DNA of 64,000 nt from Prinia subflava (taxonomy: Eukaryota > Chordata > Aves > Passeriformes > Cisticolidae): contig NC_086248.1 of assembly GCF_021018805.1 (NCBI RefSeq), positions 57,107,485 to 57,171,484 on the forward strand, read 5' to 3'. The notes under the pieces are model-generated. The model was given only the letters and a program-made list of their open reading frames with translations. It was not told where the DNA came from and made no database searches. Shown piece by piece: positions 1 through 11,405 of this stretch (position 1 is the first letter of the stretch; each line of letters starts with the position of its first letter). A program made the position numbers and the translations under genes.

Positions 1-189
1 TTGTTTTCAAGATGCCTAGGTAGACATGGGGTAAAAGGAGTCTGGAATCTTGTTCAGTGAGTCTGGAAATTACCCAGCAACTCCTTATGAAAAAAATAAG
101 GCAGCCAGGAAACCCCAGGGATCCCTTCTGGACAGGGATTTTGCCCAGTTTGAAGTGAAAACTGCTACAAGTTCATCATCATCACTCAC

Positions 190-3100
190 CTGTGAAAGTT
201 TTCAACATCTTCCACAGTCTCAGGCAAAACTCTTCCTTTAGTTTCAGGCAGAAGCAGCACCAATCCGCCCGCAATCAAACCAAGCACAGCTTCAAAACAG
301 AGGCACAAAGACTTGTAAGCATTTATCCACCACTTGCTACTGCCAGACAGAGCTGAATTGTCAATGGCATTTTGTTTTGTTCTTCATACAAGATGTGCAC
401 CTCATGCCTCTGTATGCAAAAGTGCAGTGCTGGTGCAAGAATGGAGAATGTGGCTGCTCTGTGGAGACAGCACCAAGCCAAGTCCTCTTGTGAGTTATGC
501 ATGAACTAGGACACCTCAAACTGGACAGATCCTTCCTTAACAAAGGAAAGAACTCTTTTTAGTGGTAGAACATGACAGGAATCACATTCCATCTTTATGC
601 TATTCACATAATACTAGAATGAGCATACACAATGTATTATCTTCTAAGCAACATGATCAAATTCTCCTCTGATAATTTCTTTTATTCAGTTAGTACGTGT
701 TTGGCATGTACTTTAAATCTACTAAGCGCCATTCTATATGTTGTGTCTGTTAAAATCTGTATATTGCCATTCAAGATATTTTTCTATAAATACCATGCTG
801 ACCTAAAGATTCTTAAAAGTGTTACAGGCCCTGACCTGAGAGTTCAGGTCGCTAGTCTTCAAAACTTATCTTTCATTTATTTACCAGCCACTTTCCAAAT
901 AGCTGGAGAAGAGCCAGTTGACAAAGTGTTGGAAAAGTTGAAGCATAACAGCCGTACTTGTACTCCATTAAACAGGTAATTACATGAAATTCTACAGTTT
1001 GACTGCTGGACAGAGACAATATAACTCACAGAAGTGTAGTAAATCACCTTTAAATCCATTAAATATTACGTTCATTGAATTTTTTCTGAGCTCTTTGCCA
1101 TCTGTCAAACATATATTCGACTCTAACTTCTTTTTATAATGCAAAGAGAAATCATAGGAGCAAGGGAGACATGAGTGCATAAAGAAGTTCCAGCTTGTCA
1201 TGAACTGAAGGCCTTGTAGGGAGCACGGGGCTTCTGCTGAACTTAAAGCAGCTGCATTGGTGGCTTTTCCCTCCCTTTGGAACTTGTGTCCTACACTGCA
1301 CCCTGGAAGGAGCTGGCAAGGAGGTGAGGTGGCACTTACTGAAGACAATCAGTGGCAGATCGTGCCAGATCTCCGCCAGCCTGTAGACAATGAACGGGAC
1401 GATGACTCCACCAATATCACACAAAGAGGAGCAAACCATCACCCCGAGATTCCTGGTTTGGCAGCAAAGGCGTCATGTTAGTGTCAGAGTACTGCAGTTG
1501 GAAGTGGATCACAGCTCTCACTCTCACACAGGACAGATCCAGGCACTGTGTGGAACTTCAGATCCCTCACCCACCCTGGTTCTCCCAAATTTTCCTTTTA
1601 TTTCAGTCATGTGAGTTTCCCCTTGTCTAAAAGTATATTTCTTTTCTTTATCAAGCTACCTTTTTAAAGCATTTTAATTGTGCTTCATCTATTTTTGTTC
1701 AACAGTACCTGTGTAGTTTTGACATGTTTAAAGATAACTTAGCATAAAACACAGCATACACATCAGCCTCAACTATTTGTTTCCAGGCCAAATGCCAGCT
1801 GGGGAGAGGATGCACCTACCTGATATAAGTTGGATACAGTTCTGTGTTTACAAAGCAAACCATTTCAAAAGCCATTGTAATTCCCATTCTCCCAATGCAA
1901 GCAGTAATCACTTTTAACCAATGTATATCTGCAGAGAAAATACATTCAACACATTTAAAAAGCATCCCAATGATTTAGCAGGTGTCAATTAATTCAACAG
2001 TGTTATTTTGTGGGACCTCTGATCCCATGTCAGTTGATGTTTTTAAGAGACCTTGTTTCACCCGTGTGAGTGAGGTGACAGGAACAGCAAAGGGACAGTG
2101 AGCAGTGGCAAAGGGACCCTCACAAAGCAGGGTGGAGGCTCCAGGCTGTAGGCTCCAGAGGACAGGGTGGGAAGCCCCCACAGGGCTTCATTCAGGTGAC
2201 TTACCCTCTGGGATGAGGGCTGTGGCAAGGCAGGCAGCCCCAGCCACCAGGTTTGACACGGCCCAGGGGTAGCGCCGCCCAACACGGTCAATAGTGACGA
2301 TGATGAAGAAGGCAGCTGGGAACTCAACAAGGGCAGAGTAGAGGAAATCCAGGTACATGTTGTCAGCAGCCATTCCCATGTGCATGATGAGCCCCTGGTA
2401 AAGGATGGAGCTCGTGAACCTGGGCAGAGAAGAGCATCCTGGATTTGTTAGCTAGTAGGAGAACAGTCGTCCATATCCTGATGGAGTTTTCACATCCAGA
2501 GCTCCAAAACCAGCTCTCTAGTGTTATATTCTTACCAGTTGTACATCAAAATGAGTGTGTTTTTTCGTATCTGTGGTGTCCTGAAAAGGTCCATCAGTGA
2601 GGGATTCTGCTTTCCACAATCTTCCTCTTCAAATTTAATATCCTATAGAAGAGCCAGTACATAGTACATTAAATTCCTGTGGGAGGAACTGATGCAAGGT
2701 ACTGCCACGATGCTTACTTACAAGCACAATCAAACCCTGAGCTTACCTTAAAATGGGAAGGCATCTTTTTCCGATTTTTTTTAGCTATATCGCTGACAAT
2801 TTTCATAGCTTTGTCATTTTTTCCTTGAGATATCAGCCACCTGGGAGACTCTGGGAGGCACCTACAATGCAAGTGGATGCCATTATACAGCAGAACATAA
2901 AGCCTGCATATTGGAGACTTTGGAGGGATTCAATAGAGGTAGATGGATTTTTTTTTTTTTTTTTTTTTTTTTTGGGGGGGAGGGGGATGGGCGAGATTTT
3001 GTGTGCTACTTCCTACTCCCCCAGTCAGAAAAAGTAGTATATCCCATGGCTGCGATTGGAGGAGGAACATTTGAGGTAGTAGCTTTAGTCAAAGAGGAGT

Positions 3101-6100
3101 TTACTAAAGATAAATCAGGGAGGAGCTTTGAGTGAGAATAGTGCTCTCATCCAGCCCATTCACCACAAACCAGCTCCTCTTAGGGAGCCATTTTTCACTT
3201 CTGCCAACACAAGTTAAGAAGTACTAATTAAGTTAGAACTGGTTACCAATTCAAAAACATGGAAAAATGAAGGCAACAAATTTCTTTCTACTATTCCTAA
3301 TCTCTTGATCCATACAGACAATTTCTCAAACCCAAAGCACTCAAACCAAAATGTATTGATTAAAAAGAGAGGAAAGAAACTAAAATGAAGGAGAACCCAA
3401 GTGCTGTCCGGTTGGACCACAAAAAACTGCAAATTTCTGCCTTAAAAGAACATACAGTTCTACACAGTTGTGTTAGCATTAGATGATCTGTCAATAACCA
3501 TACTTTCAGTGCAAGACAAACTAAGTTATGCCAAGGCACCTGTTTTAATTTATGAATTACTTAAAGAAAATACTAAATTATTCTAATCCAATTTTCCGCC
3601 AGTGTTTTTCCAAGTGGTCTGTTTTTTAAACACAAGGTCAGGTGAGGTGCACAGGCTAGGGTTCAACAAGATCTCAGTTGCTGAGGGGTCCAATTTCCCT
3701 CTCCTTTTTGCTGGGAACCTCCTCTTTGCACCAAGCGGTGTGCACGCCAGAAAGGAGCGGCCGGTCTCTCTCAGTATCAAGCCCTGGGAAGCAGGAGAAG
3801 CCAGGTTTTGGGTCACAGGCAGAGGCACCACGAACGGGCACTCACCAGTAGTAGAGCAGGAGGAAGCAGGTGGGCAGGGTGACCGTGAGCTGCAGCCACC
3901 GCCAGTGAGGGATGGCGTAGGCGATGGCGTCTAAGACCAGGAGCCCGACGGAGAAAGCGGCCTGGTAGAGGATGCCCACCGTCCGGCGGTACTCCGGGCC
4001 CACCACTTCCGTCACTGCGAGGGGCACAGGGACAGGTGAGAGCCGTGGCTGCCCACGCAGCAGAAACCCGCTGCGGGGATGCTGCAGCACCAGCACCATG
4101 GTAACGCCTTGGAGAAACCTTCCCGGCACGATGCCTCCAGACAAAACCCCCTGGTTCTCTTTTCTGGCCCCCAAACTCCAGCAGAGAAGAAAACACTGCT
4201 GCTGGCCGTGCACTGGCCTAAGACATCCAGGAATGTCCGCTGCTGCGGAGATCTCAGAGTAACTCAAGCATTTGTCAAAGTGCACAGGCGGATTTTGTTG
4301 AGAAACTAAACACCAACTTATGTCACACCTCCAACCCAACAACAAAGTTGAATATTTTGTTTCCAAAGAAATATTTTGTTTCCAGCCTGCATCTCACTCC
4401 ATGTACATAAGGAAAACCTGTATCACAGGATGGCCCAGAGCTCCCAGGCCAGGGTGGGATCACTGTTCCTCTGCACTTTGTAACTCCACAGCATAGACCC
4501 ACACATTGAGTCTCGTTCATACAGAGCTAAAAATAACTACTCCAGCACATAGGCACAAGCACACCCAACAATTCGCATCCAGTTGTGTGACTTCAAGAAA
4601 GCAAACTCATTACAAAAAGAACAGTAAGGAACTTTTTAGCAGCCAAATGAACTGCTGAGTTTTGAACCATAGATCACTGCTCAGTGAAATAATGCACAGA
4701 AACATCTCCTCAGGCTCAGCAGGACTGAGCCAGAAGCAGCTGAAGGATAGACAAGTGCCCCTAGCAGAGCAGGATAACAAGGCTGCCCTACAGTCCTTCC
4801 CTGGACATTCAGTATTGGCCACCCTTAGGGAGAAGATACAAATTTAAGGGAGCTTTGGGGCTGGTTCAGGATCTTTCTCATAAGACAGTTTCAAGTGAAT
4901 TCAGGAGTAATGAAATATAACAGAGAGAAAATATCAGGATGGGGCAAATCATTGTCCTGAAAAGGACTTCATGCTCTAAAACGGCTTAAAGTTCCCCAGA
5001 AAAGGGGATGGAGCTTTCATATGTGCCAGGGAAAGATTTGAGAGGACAAGCAAGCATCCAGAAATGCACAGGAAGGATTAAACATGTCTTAGCAGAAAAC
5101 AGTCTAGACCATGGGATAGATGCTTTTATTTTATTTTATCAGACATTTGGATAACTTAATTAGCAAGATGCCCACAGTGAAAGACTTGATGGAAGTTTAG
5201 GGCACCGACTTCTACATTTTTACCACTGTCACAGTGACCTGCAAGTCTCAGAGATATTTGGTAGAGCCACCTGCCACCCTAACCCAGTTAAGGTTCTGTT
5301 GGTCAGCTATTAAAATAGTTATGCTTGTAGCTGGATATTTTGGACAAGAGACTGAACTCCACTCCAGAAAAATCAGAGAAGGCCCAGCCAGCTCCACCCT
5401 GGACCAGAAAGTGGTCCTGAGGTGGCCCCAGACCCAGCCTGGCCGCACAGCTGTGCCTCACCAGCAGCCACAGCTGGTGCAGGGCACTGGGAGAGGCACC
5501 CACAAAGGCTGCCTACTCCACAGCCTCTGCTCAGCCCAGGGGATACTCACAGGTACACAAACACCTTGTCTTTTTATCAGCAAATACATGCTGTTCTTCA
5601 GTTTGGGTTCTGAAGCCTCTGTTTGCCCTTTAATGCTCTTTGTGTCATAAAAATGTCTCAAGTTTTCCCCACCCTCTGTCTGCTTCTTTAATGGTCTCCT
5701 CTGTCGCCATCCTGTCTGTACCTGGGCTGGAGGGGCTGTGTCTGCCTGGTCACCTTCCCCAGCCAGAGGGAAGGAAGAAGAGCCATGGAGCCCAGACAAA
5801 TCTGCAAAGGTGAGCTGTACCATAGGGGAAAGCCTAACTCGAGGTAAGAGCCCTGATATGCCACCACTTGCTCGAGCTCTGAAGGCTAATGTTGTTTCTC
5901 CCTAATGACAGTGCTTGAAAACATCCTGAGAAGTCGAAGAGGGAGAAAGCTCCTTAATGGGACACCATGGGAGGCATTTTTTTAAATGGCTTTTTTTTCA
6001 AGTTTTTTGGAGTTGAGTTTTGTTCCTTCATCCTCTGCAGCTAGTCTTGCTCTCCTGGGAGAAGGTCCTGAACTCACCCAGGATGTAGCCTGCAGTCCAG

Positions 6101-9100
6101 CAGCCCTTGCTGACCAGCCCTTGCATGAAGCGGATGATGACGATCCACAGGTAGGTGGGCACGAAGACCAGAAGGATTCCACACACAATATTTGCAAGAA
6201 TTGTTGTTAAAAGGCAAAATTTACGGCCAAACCTGGATTGGAAAATGATAGGTATGAAGCTAACCACTAGTCATGGAAGCATTTTAAACTAGTAAGAGTT
6301 TTGTGTATCTTCAAGAGGAAAAAAAATCCAATTTTGCTCTGTAAAATAGAGACATGCTTTTTTTCTTTGCCCATTTCTTACCTGCTTGTCTATGCCATGA
6401 AAAGTTACTGTGCCAGTTCCTCAGCAATTCCACAAAAACTTTCAGGAAAAAAAGTATAGTCCCATGTTTACATATATTACATTGGGACTGAAAGATAAGT
6501 GTGGGTTAATACAATTATTCTGATATTTCCACATGCATCAGATTTATAGGGGATTTATTTACCACAACCTTAACCTTTAAAACACTAGTAATGTATGGAT
6601 CTACCTGTGAGTGGCCTGCATTTCGCAGCTGGAGCAACTCAGAGCCTGCTGTACTAACAGTCCTAGGCAGAAGGGGAGCAAGGGGGGAAATGGACTCTCC
6701 AGTACAGGTATTTGTTTCTCTTTAACCCCAGGTGTCTGAGCCAGGGAGTCTGACTCTGCTGGCTCTGAACAGCGGGCTAGAGGGAGTATCTGCTTTTTTC
6801 ACAGTGACTGCTGCTGTACACATCTGGCAATCTGTGCCAACTATTTCTAAGCCTCTCCAAAAGAAAAAAAATGTTTCCAAGCTGCAGCCACACTGAGTGT
6901 GACAGATTAAGTGGGAGATCCAAACCAGCAGCATTTCCTGGCTTTGGTTAACTCCCAAGGGCTCTGATGTGGCACAGTAGGAAGTTTGGGGTTTACAGTT
7001 CTAAAATAGTCCTCGTGGGCCCTGCAGGGCTCGCTGAGCAGATCTGCACTAACCCCAGGTACAACCTGAAAGGCAGGACACTGACTCATGCTGCGACTGG
7101 ACATCCAGGGGGATGACCTTATTTTCAGAAGAGCAGAGATGGTATCTATTGCACAACCTTTATCTAAGTTTGGGTGCTGGACATTGATAAGGGAGGTCAG
7201 AGCGTACCTGTCTGCAATGTAGCCAATGTTTATGGAGCCAATAAAAAACCCAGCATTCACAGAAGACTGAAAGAGATCCAACTTCCAGGAGTCCTCACAC
7301 ACCAGGTCAAACTAAAGGAGCAACCACAGTTAGAGACAAAAGTGTGAAATGAGGAGCTGGCTCATGTCCACAACTCTCCTTCTCTTCAGTTAAAGATTTA
7401 AATTTTGTTTCTGGGTCAATGCCTATTTCGTAAGCACACGGAAATCCTACTAACTTAACTAATTGTCCAACCTTAAAAAAAGGAACAAGCCCTTGAGCAG
7501 TTTCTTGGCATTTCCCCTTCATGTCTCATGTCTCTTTTCTGGAAAGAGCATAAGTGAGTTATTAGCTGTCAAATCTGCCACCCACACCTGTGTTGGTCCT
7601 CATTGATGAAATCAACATGGATCTGATGATCACTCTGAGTTATTCAAACAGCTCTTTTTGTGCTGATGGTGAACATTTCTAAGCAGTTCTTGTTGCCTCA
7701 TACCCAGGCATGACACAGCAGTCCCCACAGACCACTCAGGACTAAGTGTGATGCCCTTACTGAAAGCATCCTAGATGCCTTCAGGAGCCTGCCTTGTCCT
7801 GCATCCCATGGAACACTGGCCTGCTGGAGGAGGGTGGAAGTACCTGCATCTGCCCTGAGGCCACAGCATTTTCTCTCTGCTCTGGTCTTCAGCTCAGCTA
7901 TGTTGTTGTATGCATCTGGAGAGCAGCTATTTTTTATCCGGGGCCAAGCTTTATACCACATGGGTACCCACATATATTTGCCATCTAGTCTTGTCCTATC
8001 TCACTTGTAGAAATACATAAAAGCTACTGGAGAAAAAGTTATTGCAAAAACCTCTCCTAATATGACAGAATCGCTCCCCTTCCTCCTGGTAGCTGGGTTT
8101 AATTGAATCTATGCATCCATAATTAACACAAAACCAAATATTTCTTCTGATGCTCTGTGGGACTTCCCATGAGGATGTTCCTCCATATGCAAACTTTTCC
8201 TCTGAAATAACATGGCTTATACTGCACTGTCTTTTCCTTTTCTTAGCTATCAGAGCAGGGGACAACGTAACAGAGCCTGAGAAGTTTCACAGAAACAGTC
8301 ACAACCAGGAACTCCTTGACAAAATGCAGTTATGTGACATATCTGGTTATCCCATGAAGGAAGCAGCCCATGGGCCTGGCCTTGCACCCCCTTCAGCAGG
8401 AACAGGGAGACAACTGATGTGAGAGCACAACTGCATGAGCCACACAGACTGCAAGTGCTCAACTCCCCACAGCCTCAGGAGATGATGGTGGGGGCATCTG
8501 GACCACAGGATCTGCTGGAGCCTTTTCCAGTGGGATGTGCCTGCTGACCTGCTGCTGTGTGGGAGTCCTGGGTCACTCTGCATTTGAGGTGCCTTGCTTC
8601 ATATGTCACAGCCTGTAACTTGCTGAAAGAAATACATTTAGAGTGCACCCCCTTACATCCAGGACCAATCTCTTACACAACTATGAAGATGCAGAGCACA
8701 GATTTTAACTGCTCGTGTGTTAGACATATGGAGGAAAGAATCCTGACCACCTCTAAACATTTGGTGGAACTTCCTGTGATGACCTCAAGCTTGTCATCCC
8801 AGTTATGGGTTTATTCCTAAAGTTAAAGCACCTAAACTGCTAAAGTACAGCAAGTAGCTTAAGTACCATTTTCAGTTTATTCACACTCCTTCTGAGAACA
8901 CAAAAGTCACTGGCTTTTCTACAGGTTATTCCTGACTTTAGCTGTATAATTGTGGGAGGCCTCAGTTCCTCAAAAGGACTACCTTTCCCTACACTAACTG
9001 CCATTTGTTTTTATTTAATACCAACCTTAAAAGGCTTTCTTCATTAAAAAAAAAAAAAAAGGGGGTGGGAGAAAGAAGACCTTTGCATTGGCCTGTTTTA

Positions 9101-9860
9101 TTTGCAGGACTGCTAGCTGCAGTGTTTACACACCTTCACCAATCGGATCTCTCATGTGACAGGAATTTCATTCACAACTGGACTTTATCTACCTGAGGAT
9201 TTATTTGCTGAAATATGCTTTGCTCCCCAGCTGGAGATATAAGCCTCCTGAGCAGCCAAAGCAACATTTCACAGCAAGGACAGAGGGAAGATGACTTGTA
9301 AACCCCTAAGCGCAAGTTCACAGTAAGAGACAATCCCTTCTCCAGGTAAGCAGGGGATATTTTAACACAGCCAAGGCTCCACCGACTCTCTCCCCCAACC
9401 CTCACCTTGTCTGTAACAGAGAGGACAGGGCAAAGGGGGCTGGTTTTACCTCTGTCACGAGCGAGCTCCCTGGGGAGTCGTAGACCCAGCCATCCCGGCA
9501 GGGACCCAGGGGCACGGTGCTCCCACTGCCCACCAGGCTGCCCAGGGGGTCAGTGCAGCTGATGCCTGTGGCGTTCCAGTCCACCTCGTACCTCCTGCAG
9601 CGGCTGCTGAAGCTGGCCCCGTGGCCATCCCACTCGGGGACCGTGTGATTCAGCTGCTCCTCCAGGCTCCAGCCACAGCGCTGGCTCAGCTCGGCCACCC
9701 CGGGGCTGGAGCAGCGATGCTCAGGGGTGAACCCAAAGAAGACGACCCCCACGTACACTGGGGTGAAGGCAGCAGATAACAAACACAGGACAAAAAAGGT
9801 TTGCTTCTGGAACCTATCAAATTCTCCAACATGCTCTAAAATGTCATCTAGGGTTGGCAT
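190..9860 (-). CDS. SLC22A2: Organic cation transporter, SLC22A2-like (OCT2), exons 1-10 of about 11; 3' end beyond window
   Basis: This is a polyspecific, membrane-potential-driven uniporter of organic cations in the plasma membrane (major facilitator superfamily). Exons on the minus strand, 5' to 3', are 9450-9860, 7208-7311, 6078-6232, 3846-4014, 2747-2861, 2536-2642, 2205-2419, 1820-1928, 1340-1452 and 190-289. All have GT-AG borders and compatible phases (1598 nt, about 532 codons). The start [14 protein letters not shown] matches the family N-terminus. The large first extracellular loop carries the conserved cysteines and two N-glycosylation sequons (NHT, NAT). GRKFCLLTT follows TM2, and PETKG follows TM12. 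The CDIGG aspartate known to contact cations in TM11 is kept. EFPAAF and GRRYPWA, plus Glu in [15 protein letters not shown], resemble OCT2 more than OCT1. The last exon, about 20 codons, was not found in bases 1-189. SLC22A1 is the main alternative name. Confidence 0.92.
2948..2980. repeat. T26-G7 homopolymer tract, SLC22A2-like intron 4
   Basis: A run of 26 T followed by 7 G and then more G-rich sequence lies about 90 bp upstream of the exon 5 acceptor. Read on the coding strand it is C7-A26. It is likely length-variable and may be imprecise in assembly. Confidence 0.85.
9046..9065. repeat. A15-G5 homopolymer tract, SLC22A2-like intron 1
   Basis: A run of 15 A is followed by 5 G. It has the same composition pattern as a retroposon tail but no recognisable body lies upstream. 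The rest of intron 1 (7312-9449) shows no gene. Confidence 0.7.
9450..9860 (-). CDS. SLC22A2: SLC22A2-like exon 1: start codon, TM1 and large extracellular loop
   Basis: The exon is 411 nt (137 codons, phase 0) and ends with donor GTAAAA. The ATG at 9858-9860 is chosen because the following residues align with the OCT N-terminus without a gap. TM1 spans roughly residues 20-42. The loop after it has several cysteines, sequons NHT and NAT, and the family motif [16 protein letters not shown]. It is GC-richer than the surrounding introns. Confidence 0.93.
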
Positions 9861-11380
9861 TTCGGCATCAAAACCACCTCAAAAACCTCAGCTAGGTCCT
9901 CTGTGCAGTACTGATATTTTTAGTTGGCAGCAAAGCTACTTAAGTGACAAAGATGTTTGACCAAAAGTCAAGACTAACTCTATAAATTATTAAACTACAT
10001 GTTGCAAGCTCTATTTTTGAGGTTTCATTTGAAATCAGACCTTAATTCACCCACAGAGAATTTGCCTTTAACCCCATCAGAGTATTTAAACATTCCTGTT
10101 CTCTGAAAAAGCCCCTATGGCCACAGCCCTTCCGTTTTTGTTGGGGGTTTTGGGATTATTTTTTTAATTAGGCACATCAGCTCCTCAAATAACAGGCATT
10201 TTTAAGGAGCAAACATAGATGGAAAATTCTACCAACATACAAGCAACACATGGGTTTAGTGCAGAATGGCTGGGCATCACAGATGAACAAAGCTTCTTAA
10301 CCAGGATCTGTGAAAAACAGGTTGGTACACTGAAAAAGGAGTGTCTGTACATTGAGCCATATAGCAGTAAAGGAACAGCTTTCCTGAAAACTCCTGTATC
10401 ATGGGTGACCACGTGTGTCCCTCATCCTCCACACTCTTCCATTCCCAAGGAAACCCTCCCCCCACCTTTATCAGGGAACACGGTTTTCACCAGGCCATAT
10501 TTTTGCAGTGATACAAAAGAAAAAAAGCATTCACTACAGAATTACGGACTGGGAATAGCTGTGTAAAGCCAAAATATACAGTATCTATGGCCAAAACAGC
10601 TATTTTTTTTTACCACAGACGACCTATAGGACTTTAACTAGACTTCATTGCAAACATCTCAGATAAACGCAGTTTTAATAGGCTCCAGTGGTACACTGTC
10701 CTGCCTATGGATAGATACCAACTACTCCCTTATCTTTTGCTGACAACAGCAGCCTTCCATCAGAAAGAAAAGCATAAGTGAAGGTAATGTTTAAAAGACA
10801 AAAAAGTGTCTGGAAAGCAATTGGAATAGCTTGGGCAACAAGGAAAAAAATTAAAGACACAATACACTCCAAAAAAAACCCAAACCAGCTTAGGTGGCCA
10901 TTCCAGACCCGGCATTGAAACACAACTTGGCCTCACTGCTCATCAGCTACAGACCACAAGTGGCCTGAGCAGCAGTGAAAGCTGCTTTGCAGTCCAACAC
11001 CTCAAGATCATTCCCCACATCTCACAGATGTGCTTTCTCCTTTCCTGCTTCATCTTTCTGTGTCAGGAACATCTACACCAAATTAGCAAGAACACCTTTC
11101 CTGGCCACTCACAGCTGTGTCACCCTCGGCCAAGCACAGCACCACCCCACACCCCACTTTGCCTCCTGGCTGCAGGAGTCCCACATGGAGCTGGGAGGGG
11201 AACAGGGACACCAAAGTGCACAGCAGTCACCATGCTCAGAGCCAGCCCTCACAAACCCTCCTCAGCAGGAGGATGTGTGCAGTCAGCTGGGGCCAAGGGA
11301 ACTGAGGTCAAAGCCTGCCTGGGAACTGAGTGTAAGGCATTAGGCTGCATCTTAAAAACACACCCTAAACCCCCAAAACA
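9861..11380. other. Intergenic interval between the IGF2R 3' end and the SLC22A2-like start codon
   Basis: This stretch of about 1.5 kb separates the inferred IGF2R cleavage site from the next start codon on the same strand. It should contain the SLC22A2-like 5' UTR and proximal promoter. I see no CpG island and no convincing TATA box at a standard distance. A palindromic pair of TTGAC/GTCAA half-sites lies at 9957-9971, about 100 bp upstream of the ATG. Short plus-strand open frames at 10975-11408 have no recognisable protein features. Confidence 0.6.
9957..9971. promoter_or_regulatory. Palindromic TTGAC-n5-GTCAA half-site pair upstream of the SLC22A2-like gene
   Basis: The sequence is TTGAC CAAAA GTCAA, a perfect 5-bp inverted pair around a 5-base spacer, 97 bp upstream of the start codon. 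The halves resemble nuclear-receptor half-sites (TGACC/AGGTCA type) in everted arrangement. Mammalian OCT1 is known to respond to HNF4-alpha. Use here is only a guess. Confidence 0.25.
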
Positions 11381-11405
11381 TCACTCCTTTTCGAACAGTT
11401 TTATT
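11340..11405 (-). terminator. IGF2R: Probable distal IGF2R polyadenylation signal
   Basis: On the minus strand an AATAAA hexamer (11400-11405) is followed within 20-60 nt by a strongly GU-rich stretch (about 11347-11382, containing GTGATGTTTTGGGGGTTTAG and GGGTGTGTTTTT). Hexamer plus GU-rich downstream element is the classic cleavage and polyadenylation layout. Upstream hexamers in the UTR lack such an obvious downstream element. Cleavage would fall near 11380-11390. Confidence 0.6.

Noticed and set aside
1..189. Last coding exon of the SLC22A2-like gene
   Set aside because: No minus-strand segment with an acceptor followed by the expected short hydrophilic C-terminus could be found, so the exon is taken to lie outside the window.
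632..979. 115-codon plus-strand frame with hydrophobic N-terminus in the transporter's intron 9
   Set aside because: The hydrophobic stretch follows from T-rich sequence. No homology is recognised and no splice or promoter context supports a gene.
5234..5650. 138-codon plus-strand open frame in the transporter's intron 3
   Set aside because: No recognisable protein features, antisense to an intron, and overlapping frames of similar length occur in other phases.
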